Shown: piece by piece, positions 35,111 through 44,082 of the stretch
Layout of the letters: each line of letters opens with the position of its first letter
Position numbering within the stretch: the stretch's first letter is position 1
Assembly (NCBI GenBank): GCA_022828135.1
Contig: JAJEJB010000029.1
Span: forward strand, 1 to 58,485
Origin: Acidimicrobiia bacterium
GTDB lineage: Bacteria > Actinomycetota > Acidimicrobiia > Acidimicrobiales > Aldehydirespiratoraceae
Direction: 5' to 3'
DNA length: 58,485 nucleotides
Made by a program: the position numbers and the translations under genes
The notes under the pieces: generated by a model
Seen by the model: the letters and a program-made list of their open reading frames with translations, nothing else
Told to the model about the DNA's origin: nothing
The model's database searches: none

Positions 35111-36235
35111 CTAGAGCGCGACACCGAGGAGGTTCGCGGCGGCGCGTACGCCGCGGTCAGCGCCGGCGGCGCCGTCCACGGCGATGAGGGCGCCCGGGAC
35201 GTCCAGGTCGTCGTCAAGGCGTTGGCGTACCTCGTCGAGAAGGTCGGCACGGCTGTCGCCTCCGGTTCCGGCGCTGCGCCACAGGGTCAGGCGTTGCTCG
35301 GCCTCCTGCAGCAGGCCGTCGTGCCAGGGCCATGGGGTGCGGTAGTGCTGCGACATGAGGGCCAGGCGAATGGCCATCGGCTCATGGTCCCGCCGCAGGT
35401 CGTGGACGAACACCAGGTTGCCGAGCGACTTCGACATCTTGGATCCCTGGTAGTGCACCAGCGCCTGATGCAGCCAGTGCCGGGCGAACGGCTTGCCCGT
35501 CACCGCCTCGGACTGGGCCCGCTCGCACTCGTGGTGGGGGTAGAGCAGGTCCGCTCCCCCGCCGTGCAGGTCGATGGTCTCGCCCAGCTCTCGCAGCGCC
35601 AGCGTCGAGCACTCGACATGCCAGCCGGGCCGCCCCGGACCCCAGCGGGACTCCCACGACGGCTCGCCGGGTTGGGCCTGCTGCCACAGCACGAAGTCGA
35701 GCCGGTCCCGCTTGGCCGGGTCGTCGGGGTCGTCGCGCCACTGGCGGGCCAGCTCGACCATGTGGTCGCGCCCGAATCCCGACAGCGATCCGAAGCCGTG
35801 GAAGGCCTGCGTGTCGAAGTACACGCTTCCGCCGGAGCGGTACGCGAAGCCCCGCTCCAGGGCGGCGTGAATGAAGCCCCGGATGTCGGGGATGGCCGAC
35901 GTCGCCCTGGGCTCGGAGGCCGGCGGAAGGGTGTTCAGCGCGGCCATGTCGTCGTCGAAGCGGGCCGTCTGGTCGAAGGCCAGGTCGAGATAGTGGACCC
36001 CCCGGCGGTCGGCTGCGGCCAGGATGTCGTCGTCGACGTCGGTGATGTTGCGCACGCAGCAGGTCTCGCGGCCCATGTCCCGAAGGCGTCGCTGCAGCAC
36101 GTCGTAGGTGATGTAGGTGGCGGCGTGCCCCAGGTGGGTGGCGTCATAGGGCGTGATGCCGCACACGTACATGCGCACCACCGGCGGAGCATCAAAGTCC
36201 ACCACCGCGCCCCGGGCTGTGTCGTAGAGCCGCAC
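35111..36235 (-). CDS. mshC: Mycothiol ligase (cysteine:GlcN-inositol ligase), MshC
   Basis: 374 residues of the cysteinyl-tRNA synthetase superfamily. MYVCGITPYDATHLGHAATY (22-41) contains the HIGH-like THLGHA and the zinc cysteine Cys25. GRPGWHVECSTLAL (Cys209), the YPHHE histidines and KMSKS (266-270) complete the active site. The CGITPYDATHLGHA form, rather than CGPTVYD-HIGN, marks MshC, which joins cysteine to glucosaminyl-inositol in mycothiol synthesis. It lacks the tRNA-binding C-terminal domain. GTG 36235 is the only start in frame, 24 bp from the divergent enoyl reductase. The product is somewhat shorter than usual (about 410 residues). Confidence 0.9.
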   Translation of the reverse strand: MRLYDTARGAVVDFDAPPVVRMYVCGITPYDATHLGHAATYITYDVLQRRLRDMGRETCCVRNITDVDDDILAAADRRGVHYLDLAFDQTARFDDDMAALNTLPPASEPRATSAIPDIRGFIHAALERGFAYRSGGSVYFDTQAFHGFGSLSGFGRDHMVELARQWRDDPDDPAKRDRLDFVLWQQAQPGEPSWESRWGPGRPGWHVECSTLALRELGETIDLHGGGADLLYPHHECERAQSEAVTGKPFARHWLHQALVHYQGSKMSKSLGNLVFVHDLRRDHEPMAIRLALMSQHYRTPWPWHDGLLQEAEQRLTLWRSAGTGGDSRADLLDEVRQRLDDDLDVPGALIAVDGAAGADRGVRAAANLLGVAL

Positions 36236-36259
36236 GTTCTCAAGGTACCGTTGCCGGCC

Positions 36260-37027
36260 GTGGGCATCCTCGACGGCAAGCGCATCGTCATCACCGGCGT
36301 GCTCACCGACGCCTCGCTCGCCTACGGCGCGGCCGAACTGGCGCTGGCCGAGGGCGCCGAGATCCTCGTCACCGGGGCCGGCCGGGCGATGCGCCTCACC
36401 CAGCGCACGGCCCGCAAGCTAGGCGACGGCATCGAGGTGGTGGAGTTCGACGTCACCGAGCCGTCCCATGCCGATGCCCTGCGCGACCATCTGGCCGGCA
36501 GCTGGGGGCAGGTGGACGGCGCGCTCCATGCCATCGGGTTCGCTCCCGAGATCTGCCTGGGCGGCACGTTCATGGACGCCACCTGGGAAGACGTCAAGGT
36601 GGCCCTGGAGATCTCCACCTACTCGCTCAAAATGCTCGCCGACGCGGTCGCCCCGCTCATGCCGGTCGGAGGCTCGATCGTGGGCCTGGACTTCGACGCC
36701 ACCCGGGCCTGGCCCGCCTACGACTGGATGGGAGTGGCCAAGGCCGGCCTCGAGTCCACCTGCCGGTACCTGGCCCGCTACCTGGGGCCGCAGGGCATCC
36801 GGGTGAATCTGGTGTCGGCCGGGCCGATGAAGACGATGGCCGCCCGCTCGATCCCGGGGTTCGCCGAATTCGAGGACGCCTGGGAACTGCGGGCGCCGCT
36901 CGGTTGGAGCGTCACCGACCCCGCCGGGGTGTCGCGCACGATCGTGGCCATGCTGAGCGACTGGCTGCCGGCCACCACAGGATCGATCATCCAGGCCGAC
37001 GGCGGCTACCACGCCATAGGCGCGTAA
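36260..37027 (+). CDS. Enoyl-[ACP] reductase (FabI/InhA type)
   Basis: 255 residues of the enoyl-reductase branch of the SDR fold. The N-terminus GILDGKRIVITGVLTDASLA is the FabI/InhA type of NAD-binding motif, and the catalytic pair is Tyr154 and Lys161 (YDWMGVAK, Tyr-x6-Lys). DFDATRAWPAYDWMG closely follows InhA. It carries out the last reduction of each fatty-acid elongation cycle. GTG 36260 is chosen because homology starts there and it faces the mshC start; the longer ORF reads through mshC antisense. Confidence 0.93.
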   Translation: MGILDGKRIVITGVLTDASLAYGAAELALAEGAEILVTGAGRAMRLTQRTARKLGDGIEVVEFDVTEPSHADALRDHLAGSWGQVDGALHAIGFAPEICLGGTFMDATWEDVKVALEISTYSLKMLADAVAPLMPVGGSIVGLDFDATRAWPAYDWMGVAKAGLESTCRYLARYLGPQGIRVNLVSAGPMKTMAARSIPGFAEFEDAWELRAPLGWSVTDPAGVSRTIVAMLSDWLPATTGSIIQADGGYHAIGA

Positions 37028-37039
37028 CCGCGGAGCGAT

Positions 37040-38098
37040 TCAGGCGCCGTTGTCGTCGGTCTCGTCGAAGATGGCGCCCACCAGCGCCTCCAGGACGTCC
37101 TCAAGGGTGACAACGCCGAGCATCTTCCCGGCGTCGTTGCGCACCAGCGCCATGTGCACCCGGGACCGGCGCATGTAGAGCAGCAGGTCCTGGCCGGCCA
37201 GGTCGGGACTCACCACCCGCATGCGGCGCACCAGTTCCAGCGGCACCGGATCGTCGCGGGCCTCGGCCGGCATGCGGAGCAGGTCCTTGGCGTGCACGAA
37301 GCCCAGCACGTCGCCGGGGTCGGATCCCCATACCGGCACGCGGGTGTGGCCGGTGGCGGCCACCGTGTCCTCGAGCTGGGCGACCGACGCTCCCCGGGAC
37401 ACGGCCACCAGCCGGTCGGCGGGCACCATCACCGACCCGACCGACTGGGCGCGGAACTCCAGCGCGCCCGAGAGCAACTCGTGCTCGGTGGACTCGATCA
37501 CCCCCTCCTGGCGGGCGCCGGCCAGCAGCGTGTGGAACTCGTTGATGGTGAGCGCGGTGTTGATCTCGTCCACCGGTTTGATGCCCATCAGGCGCACGAT
37601 GCCGGCCGACACCGCATTGAGTGACCAGATGGCCGGCCTGAACACGACGCCGTAGATCCGCATGGCCGGCGCCAGCAGTCTCGCCGACGACTCGGGTTCG
37701 GTGATGGCCATGTTCTTGGGGACCATCTCGCCCACCACCACATGCAGCGTGGTGACCACGAACAGCGCCACCGCGAACGAGATGGTGTGCAGAACGCCCG
37801 AAGGGACCTCGACGACCCCCTCGATGACGGGCTCTATGAGATGGGCGATGGCCGGCTCGGCCACATAGCCCAGCACCAGCGAGGCCATGGTGATCCCGAG
37901 TTGGGCTCCCGCGAGCTGGGCTTGCAGGTCGCGCACCGCAGCCAGCGCAACCCGGCTGCGGCGGTCCCCACCGGCTGCGGCTGTCTCGAGGCGAGCGGCA
38001 CGAGCCGCGACCAGCGCGAACTCGGCCGCCACGAAGAAGGCGTTGGCCGCGAGCATCACCACCGCCACCACCAGGGCCACGATCGTGCCCGTGCTCAC
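37040..38098 (-). CDS. CNNM/CorC family membrane protein (DUF21-CBS), short form
   Basis: 352 residues. An N-terminal DUF21 transmembrane domain (VVMLAANAFFVAAEFALVAA, then AGAQLGITMASLVLGYVAEP) is followed by two CBS domains (about 205-335; VMVPADRLVAVSRGASVAQL, GVVTLEDVLEALVGAIFDET). The C-terminal CorC_HlyC domain is absent. Family members transport or regulate magnesium or other divalent cations. The GTG at 38098 overlaps the stop of the longer paralogue upstream, so the two probably act as a pair. Confidence 0.9.
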   Translation of the reverse strand: MSTGTIVALVVAVVMLAANAFFVAAEFALVAARAARLETAAAGGDRRSRVALAAVRDLQAQLAGAQLGITMASLVLGYVAEPAIAHLIEPVIEGVVEVPSGVLHTISFAVALFVVTTLHVVVGEMVPKNMAITEPESSARLLAPAMRIYGVVFRPAIWSLNAVSAGIVRLMGIKPVDEINTALTINEFHTLLAGARQEGVIESTEHELLSGALEFRAQSVGSVMVPADRLVAVSRGASVAQLEDTVAATGHTRVPVWGSDPGDVLGFVHAKDLLRMPAEARDDPVPLELVRRMRVVSPDLAGQDLLLYMRRSRVHMALVRNDAGKMLGVVTLEDVLEALVGAIFDETDDNGA

Positions 38099-39375
38099 GG
38101 CGCCACCGGTGGGGTCACCACCCTCACAGCGGCGATCCTCAGCCCGTCGACAGCCACAACCTCGAGGCGCCAGCCGTCGACGCTGACGATCTCGCCGGGC
38201 ACCGGGATGTGGCCCAACCGGTCCAGCACCAACCCGGCCAGCGTCTCGTAGTCGCCCTCGGGCATCGTGAAGCCAGTGGCGTCGAGTACCTCGTCGATGT
38301 GGAGCGACGCGGGCAGCACGGTGGAGCCCCGAGACTCGGACCGGGTGCGCTCAGGAGTGGACGAGTCGTGCTCGTCGTCGATCTCGCCGACGATCTCCTC
38401 CAGCACGTCCTCGAGAGTGATGATCCCCGCCGTGCCGCCGTGCTCGTCGACCACGACCGCGAGCAGCCCAGCGCCGGTACGCAGGTCGTCCAGCATGTCA
38501 TCGAGGTCCCGGGACTCGGGCACGGCCAGCACCGGCCGCATCAACTGCGACACCGGCGTGGACGGCCGCTCCGGGACCGGCACGGCGAACAGCGACTTCA
38601 CGTGGACCACGCCGGCCACGTTGTCGAGATGGCCCGCCATGACCGGGAACCGGGAATGGCCGGTACGGGCGGCCAGCTCGGCCAGGTCGGCCACCGAGGC
38701 GTCGGCCTCGATGGCGATCACCTCCACCCTCGGCACCATGGCGTCGTCGGCCTGCTTGTCGGCCAACCGGATCGACCGGGTGAGCAGCCGCACCTCGCCC
38801 TCGTCGAGCATCCCCTCCTGCCCCGAGGAGACGAAGAGGTGCTCGAGCTCGTCGCGGTCGGGCATCGTGTCGATCTCCTCGCGCGGCTCCATGCCGAGGC
38901 GGCGCACCATCCAGTTGGCCGAGCCGTTGAGGAACGCCACCACGGGGCGAGCCAGCACGCCGTACACCGTGGTCGGCACGGCCACGGCCACCGCCATCCC
39001 GAAGGGCTTGGTGGTGGCCACGGCCTTGGGGACGAGTTCACCCATCATCATTTGCACGACGGTGGCCAGGACCAGCGCGACCGCCACCGAGACGCCCCAG
39101 GGCGTGTTGGCCCCGAACAGCGCCTCGACTCCGGGCGCGATCATCGGCGCCAGGGCCGGTTCGATCATGAAGCCGAGCAGCAACGACGACACAGTGATGC
39201 CGATCTGAGCACCGGACAGGTGGAACGACAACCGAGCCACCAGGCGCTGGACCATGCGAGCCCGCCGGTCGCCCGCCCCCGCCCGCTCGTCCACTCGGGT
39301 CCGGTCCACCGCCACCAGAGCGAACTCCATGGCGACGAAGAAGGCATTGGCTGCAATCAGCGCGAGAGCAGCCAA
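38095..39375 (-). CDS. CNNM/CorC family membrane protein (DUF21-CBS-CorC_HlyC)
   Basis: At least 426 residues: DUF21 membrane domain (ANAFFVAMEFALVAVDRTRV, SGAQIGITVSSLLLGFMIEP), two CBS domains (MVPRVEVIAIEADASVADLA, GTAGIITLEDVLEEIVGEID), and a CorC_HlyC domain (SLHIDEVLDATGFTMPEGDY) at the C-terminus. TTG 39375 is the first standard start but cuts into the first helix. GGGAGGAG lies upstream, and four to five bases beyond it is ATA (39394-39396), which would give IETALWLLAALALIAAN, the normal family N-terminus. Either ATA is used or a base is wrong. It is co-translated with the shorter paralogue. Confidence 0.88.
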   Translation of the reverse strand: MAALALIAANAFFVAMEFALVAVDRTRVDERAGAGDRRARMVQRLVARLSFHLSGAQIGITVSSLLLGFMIEPALAPMIAPGVEALFGANTPWGVSVAVALVLATVVQMMMGELVPKAVATTKPFGMAVAVAVPTTVYGVLARPVVAFLNGSANWMVRRLGMEPREEIDTMPDRDELEHLFVSSGQEGMLDEGEVRLLTRSIRLADKQADDAMVPRVEVIAIEADASVADLAELAARTGHSRFPVMAGHLDNVAGVVHVKSLFAVPVPERPSTPVSQLMRPVLAVPESRDLDDMLDDLRTGAGLLAVVVDEHGGTAGIITLEDVLEEIVGEIDDEHDSSTPERTRSESRGSTVLPASLHIDEVLDATGFTMPEGDYETLAGLVLDRLGHIPVPGEIVSVDGWRLEVVAVDGLRIAAVRVVTPPVAP

Positions 39376-39463
39376 GAGCCACAGCGCGGTCTCTATCGCT
39401 CCTCCCAGGATCGTCCGGACCCGTCAGCCACGAATCTACAGCACCAAGCCGTAGGTTGACCTG

Positions 39464-41245
39464 ATGCCGTCGCCTGGCCTGCACCCCGACCGCAGCCTCG
39501 GGTGGCTCCGGCGGATCCTGCCGGTAGTGGCCACCTACCGGGCCGTGTTCGCGGCCTCCGTGACGGGCGGCCTGATCTCGGTGGCAGCCACCGCGGCAGT
39601 GCCGGTGGTAATCGGGCGGGGGGTGGACGCAGCCGCAGCCGGTGACGCGCTGAAGCCGTGGGTGCTGGCCCTGCTCGCCCTGGCCGGCACTCGCTTCGTG
39701 TTGGGTTTCGCCTACCGGTACGGGCTGTTCCGCACCGCCCACTGCATAGAGGCCGATCTGCGCAACCTCGTCTATGAGCGTCTCACCGAGCTGTCGTTCT
39801 CCTACTGGGACAGGACCCAGACGGGCCAGGTCATCTCGCGGGCCAACAGCGACATCCGCTCCATCCAGCTGCTCTTCGCGTTCAGTCCCCTCGTGGCCAT
39901 GCAGCTGGCGTTGCTGGTCATGGGCACGACCGCGATGGTGGCGCTGTCGCTGCCGCTGACGCTGGTGGCCATGGCACCGTTGCCGCTGGTCCTGTACGTC
40001 GGCCTGCGGCTTCGGAACAAGGTCTTCCCCCTGACCTGGGTGACACAGGCCCGGATGGCCGACGTAGCCATGATCGTGGACGAGAACATCCAGGGCGCCC
40101 AGGTGGTGCGCACCTTCGCCCAGGAGCAGGCCCAGGTGGACCTGTTGGCCCGGTCGGCTCAACGGCTCCGCTGGGCCGGCACGGCCACCGCCGACGCCCG
40201 GGCCCGCCACGCCCCCCTCATGGAGGCGCTCCCCCGGTTCGGACTGGCCCTGGTGCTGCTCACCGGCGGTCTGCTGGCCATCGACGGCAGCATCGCGGTG
40301 GGAGACATCGTCGCCTTCAACGCGTACGTGCTGCTCATGGCAGCCCCGTTCCGGATGATCGGCTTCGTCCTGATCCAATGGCAGCGAGCCTCGGCGGCCG
40401 CCCAGCGGGTGTTCGAGATACTCGACGAGTCCCCCGAGATCATCGAGCGTCCCGACGCCGTGCGGATGACGGAGCCGGCCGGCCGGGTGGAGTTCGACGA
40501 CGTGGGCTTCACCTACTCCACCGGGGACGGCACCTCGATCCTCGACGGCTTCTCGCTGACCGTCGAGCCCGGCGAGACGGTGGCGGTCGTGGGCCGCACC
40601 GGCAGCGGCAAGAGCACCCTCGGCCGGCTCCTGCCCCGCTTCTACGACGTCGACCGGGGCGAGGTGCGAATCGACGGCATCGACGTGCGGGACCTGCGCA
40701 TCCCGGATCTGCGCAGGGCCGTGACGGTGGCCACCGACGACCCGTTCCTGTTCGCGACCAGCGTCCGCGACAACGTGGCCTTCGCCCGTCCCGACGCGGA
40801 TGAGGCGTCGGTGGCCGTAGCGCTGGTCGACGCAGCCGCCGGCGGCTTCGTGACGGCCATGCCCGGTGGCACCGAGACCAAGCTCGGCGAGCGGGGCTCG
40901 ACCATCTCCGGGGGCCAGCGCCAGCGGCTCGCCATCGCCCGCGCCCTGGTCGCCGACCCGACCGTGCTGGTGCTGGACGATGCCACCAGCGCCATCGACA
41001 CCGAGGTGGAGGAGCGCATCCACTCAGCCCTGCGCCGGCGCCGCTCCCACCGCACCACCATCCTCATCGCCCACCGGCTGTCCACGATCGCTATGGCCGA
41101 CAGGGTGGTGTTCATCGCCGACGGGAAGGTGGCGGCCAGCGGCAGCCACCGCCATCTGTTGCAGACCGTTCCCGCCTACGCCGAGGTGCTGACAGATATC
41201 GGTGCCACCGACGATGCGGCCCGCTCCGGCCGGCACGCGGACTGA
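39464..41245 (+). CDS. Heterodimeric ABC exporter half-transporter, subunit 1
   Basis: 593 residues: six-helix exporter domain (1-320) and an ATPase with Walker A VGRTGSGKST, signature ISGGQRQRLAIARAL, Walker B LVLDDATSAID and H-loop AHRLS. The catalytic glutamate after Walker B is Asp here (DDATS), so its own ATP site is degenerate. The signature is canonical. This complements the partner gene and fits TM287/288-type heterodimers. ATG 39464 diverges from the CorC pair. Its stop overlaps the partner ATG (41245). The cargo (drug, lipid or peptide) is unknown. Confidence 0.93.
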   Translation: MPSPGLHPDRSLGWLRRILPVVATYRAVFAASVTGGLISVAATAAVPVVIGRGVDAAAAGDALKPWVLALLALAGTRFVLGFAYRYGLFRTAHCIEADLRNLVYERLTELSFSYWDRTQTGQVISRANSDIRSIQLLFAFSPLVAMQLALLVMGTTAMVALSLPLTLVAMAPLPLVLYVGLRLRNKVFPLTWVTQARMADVAMIVDENIQGAQVVRTFAQEQAQVDLLARSAQRLRWAGTATADARARHAPLMEALPRFGLALVLLTGGLLAIDGSIAVGDIVAFNAYVLLMAAPFRMIGFVLIQWQRASAAAQRVFEILDESPEIIERPDAVRMTEPAGRVEFDDVGFTYSTGDGTSILDGFSLTVEPGETVAVVGRTGSGKSTLGRLLPRFYDVDRGEVRIDGIDVRDLRIPDLRRAVTVATDDPFLFATSVRDNVAFARPDADEASVAVALVDAAAGGFVTAMPGGTETKLGERGSTISGGQRQRLAIARALVADPTVLVLDDATSAIDTEVEERIHSALRRRRSHRTTILIAHRLSTIAMADRVVFIADGKVAASGSHRHLLQTVPAYAEVLTDIGATDDAARSGRHAD

Positions 41246-43194
41246 TGTTCCAGTCGCCCGTCGGGATGCGCAGCGGACCGACCTCGGTCCAGGCCGCGGC
41301 CCAGGCCGGTCTGCCCCACGCGGATGTGCCCGGCGACCTGAGGGCCCGGGTCGAGCGGGTGCTGGCCGACGAGCCGATCCATCCCGATCCAGGGGTGCGG
41401 TGGGCCCGCACCACCGACGAGCCCGGCAGCCGGTTCGGGCTGGGGCGGTTCCTGTGGCCGCACCGCTACCGGCTGGCGGTGGCTTTCCTGCTGGTGACCG
41501 CCGAGACCATCGCGCTGCAGCTCGGTCCCGTGCTTACCCAGATCGGGGTGGACGACGGCATCGTGGCCCGCGACCGCAGCGTGCTGGTCATCGCCGCTCT
41601 TGCCTATGTGGGCCTGCTGGCGGTGGCCGCCGGAGCCGGCGCGATCAGGACGTCGTTCACCGGCAGGCTCGGCGAGCGGCTGATGGAGCGCCTGCGAGTC
41701 CGGACGTTCGAGCACATGCAGCGCCAGCAGATGGACTTCTACACCACCGAGAGGGCCGGAGTGCTGCTGACCCGCATGACGTCCGACATCGAGGCGCTGT
41801 CGGTGCTGTTCAACGAGGGCATCGTCAACTTCGCGGTCCAGGGCCTCACCCTGGTGGTGATCACCGTCCTGCTGTTCTACTACGACCCCCTGCTGGCCCT
41901 CATCACCCTGGCCGCGGCCGTGCCGCCGACACTGGCGTCGTCGATGTGGTTCCGGCGGCGGGCCGCGGCCGACTACCGCAGCGTGCGAGACCGCATCGGC
42001 GACCTGCTCGGCAATCTCCAGGAGTCCCTGGCCGGCATCCGGGTCATCGCCGCCCATGATCGGCGGGATACCAACGTCGCCGAGCATCGCCGGGTGGTGA
42101 ACCGCCACCGCGACGCCAACCTGCGGGCCTCGCGGGCCAACTCCATCTACGGGCCGGGCAGCGAGGCCATCGGCATCGCAACCCAGGCGGTGCTTCTGGC
42201 CGTCGGCGGCGCAATGACCGCCAGCGGCCGGATCACAGTGGGAGAGCTGGCCGCCTACCTGCTGTTCCTGACCGCCTTCTTCGCCCCCGTGCAGGCGCTG
42301 GTGCAGCTGTACAACTCCTACCAGCAGGGCGGCGCGGCCATAGCCAAGCTGCGCGAGCTGTTCAGCACCAGACCGACGGTGACGGATCGTCCCGGCGCTG
42401 CGGCCCTCTCGGAGGTGCGGGGCGAGATCGTCCTGGACGGCGTGTGCTTCTCGTACCGCGGCGGCGACCGCGTGCTCCACGACGTCAGCCTGCACGTCTC
42501 GCCGGGCGAGACGATCGCGCTGGTGGGCGAGACCGGGGCCGGCAAGTCGACCGTCGCCCGCCTCATCGCCCGGTTGTACGACCCGACGGAGGGTGCGGTG
42601 CGCATCGACGGCCACGACCTGCGCGATGTCACCGTCACGAGCCTGCGGTCCCAGATCGGGGTCGTGTCCCAGGAGCCCTTCCTGTTCGCGGGCACGGTGC
42701 GGGACAACGTGGGCTTCGCCCGCCCCGGAGCGACCGACGCCGAGTTGCAAGAGGCTCTCAGCGCCGTCGGCATGAGCGAGGTGGTGGAGCGGCTGGGCGG
42801 CCTCGACGGCATCGTCCACGAGCGGGGGGCCACGCTGTCGGCGGGAGAGCGTCAACTGCTGGCTCTGGCCCGGACCTTCGTCTCCGGGCCCCGCATGCTG
42901 GTGCTCGACGAGGCCACCAGCAATCTCGACCTGCGCTCGGAGGCCCAGATCGAGCAGGCGCTCGACGTGATGCTGAGAGGGCGTACCGCGGTGATCATCG
43001 CCCACCGCCTGGCCACGGCCCGCCGGGCCGACCGGATAGCGGTGGTCGACTCGGGTCGGATCGTCGAGATCGGGAGCCACCGCGAACTGGTGGCGTTGGG
43101 CGGGCGCTATGCGACGATGTTCGACATGTGGGAGAGCCACGCCAAAGGGTCCCGAGCTGCGCCGGGCCATCACCGCGACGGGGCGACGCTGTGA
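41245..43194 (+). CDS. Heterodimeric ABC exporter half-transporter, subunit 2
   Basis: 649 residues. About 65 extra N-terminal residues precede the six-helix domain. The ATPase has Walker A VGETGAGKST, Walker B LVLDEATSNLD with the normal catalytic Glu, and H-loop AHRLA. Its signature is LSAGERQL instead of LSGGQ. In the dimer, the degenerate site combines this odd signature with subunit 1's DD Walker B, leaving one competent site, as in known asymmetric exporters. ATG 41245 overlaps subunit 1's stop; the end overlaps the next gene's GTG. Confidence 0.93.
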   Translation: MFQSPVGMRSGPTSVQAAAQAGLPHADVPGDLRARVERVLADEPIHPDPGVRWARTTDEPGSRFGLGRFLWPHRYRLAVAFLLVTAETIALQLGPVLTQIGVDDGIVARDRSVLVIAALAYVGLLAVAAGAGAIRTSFTGRLGERLMERLRVRTFEHMQRQQMDFYTTERAGVLLTRMTSDIEALSVLFNEGIVNFAVQGLTLVVITVLLFYYDPLLALITLAAAVPPTLASSMWFRRRAAADYRSVRDRIGDLLGNLQESLAGIRVIAAHDRRDTNVAEHRRVVNRHRDANLRASRANSIYGPGSEAIGIATQAVLLAVGGAMTASGRITVGELAAYLLFLTAFFAPVQALVQLYNSYQQGGAAIAKLRELFSTRPTVTDRPGAAALSEVRGEIVLDGVCFSYRGGDRVLHDVSLHVSPGETIALVGETGAGKSTVARLIARLYDPTEGAVRIDGHDLRDVTVTSLRSQIGVVSQEPFLFAGTVRDNVGFARPGATDAELQEALSAVGMSEVVERLGGLDGIVHERGATLSAGERQLLALARTFVSGPRMLVLDEATSNLDLRSEAQIEQALDVMLRGRTAVIIAHRLATARRADRIAVVDSGRIVEIGSHRELVALGGRYATMFDMWESHAKGSRAAPGHHRDGATL

Positions 43195-44033
43195 CGGCGA
43201 AGAAGTCATCGGCTCGGTCTGCGTCGGCGCCGTCTGCGGCCGCCGACGGCGCGGTGCTGTCGCTGCGTGGGGTTCAGCGCACGATCGACGGGGCCCGCCT
43301 GCTGCGGGACGTCGACTGGGAGGTGCGACCGACCCAGAGGTGGGTGGTGCTGGGTCCGAACGGCTCGGGCAAGACCACCCTCGTGCGGATCGCCACGATG
43401 TGGGATCACCCCTCCGCCGGTGTCGTCGAACTGCTCGGTGAGCGTCTGGGACGAACCGACGTGCGACGGCTGCGAGCCAGGGTCGGGTTCACCAGCGCGG
43501 CGATGGCGGCCATGCTGCGGCCGTCGCTGACCGCGGCCGAGGTGGTGATGACGGCCAAGCACGCAGCGCTGGCCCCGTGGTGGCACACCTACGACGCCGG
43601 CGACGCCGGTCGGGCTCGGGCCGCCCTGGAGCGCGTCGGCTGCGGAGACCGCCTCGACCAGCGCTTCGGGACGCTGTCCTCGGGCGAGCAGCAGCGGGTG
43701 CTGCTGGCTCGAGCCCTGTCGATGGAGCCGGGGGTGATCGTCCTCGACGAACCCAACGCCGGGCTCGACCTGGCCGGCCGCGAGCAGCTGATCGTCACCC
43801 TGAGCGGCCTGGCCGCCGACCCGGAGACTCCGCCGATGGTGCTGGTGACCCACCACACCGATGAGATACCGGACGGGTTCACCCACGCGCTGCTGCTGAG
43901 AGACGGCGCGGTGCTGGCGGCGGGCCCGACGGACGAGACGCTGACGAGCAAGAACCTCTCGGAGTGCTTCGGACTGGACCTCACCCTGGAACGCCGCCAC
44001 GGCCGCTGGACCGCTCGGGCCGCCAGCAGCTGA
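43191..44033 (+). CDS. Stand-alone ABC ATPase coupled to the exporter genes
   Basis: 280 residues: Walker A GPNGSGKTT, signature LSSGEQQRVLLARAL, Walker B VIVLDEPNAGLD and THHTDE switch. An Ala/Ser-rich N-terminus of about 20 residues has no clear role. No permease of its own is adjacent. It resembles the ModF/iron-siderophore ATPase group. GTG 43191 overlaps subunit 2's TGA (GTGA), so it is made together with the exporter, yet that exporter already has two ATPase domains. A regulatory role or a partner elsewhere are both possible. The stop is 2 bp before the repeat at 44035. Confidence 0.85.
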   Translation: MTAKKSSARSASAPSAAADGAVLSLRGVQRTIDGARLLRDVDWEVRPTQRWVVLGPNGSGKTTLVRIATMWDHPSAGVVELLGERLGRTDVRRLRARVGFTSAAMAAMLRPSLTAAEVVMTAKHAALAPWWHTYDAGDAGRARAALERVGCGDRLDQRFGTLSSGEQQRVLLARALSMEPGVIVLDEPNAGLDLAGREQLIVTLSGLAADPETPPMVLVTHHTDEIPDGFTHALLLRDGAVLAAGPTDETLTSKNLSECFGLDLTLERRHGRWTARAASS

Positions 44034-44034
44034 T

Positions 44035-44082
44035 CCCGCTCTTGTTCGCTGCGCTCACGGGCCGCTCGGGCCACGGCCTAGC
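44035..44082 (-). repeat. 48-bp interspersed repeat, copy 2, between convergent genes
   Basis: On the minus strand it reads GGCTAGGCCGTGGCC, then CGAGCGGCCCGTGAGCGCAG and CGAACAAGAGCGGG. It fills the gap between the ATPase and dacB-like stops. The TAG stop of the dacB-like gene (44078-44080) lies within it, where other copies have GCGAGG. Confidence 0.9.

Noticed and set aside
35222..36259. A long N-terminal extension of the enoyl reductase ORF
   Set aside because: The extension is antisense to mshC; homology starts at GTG 36260.
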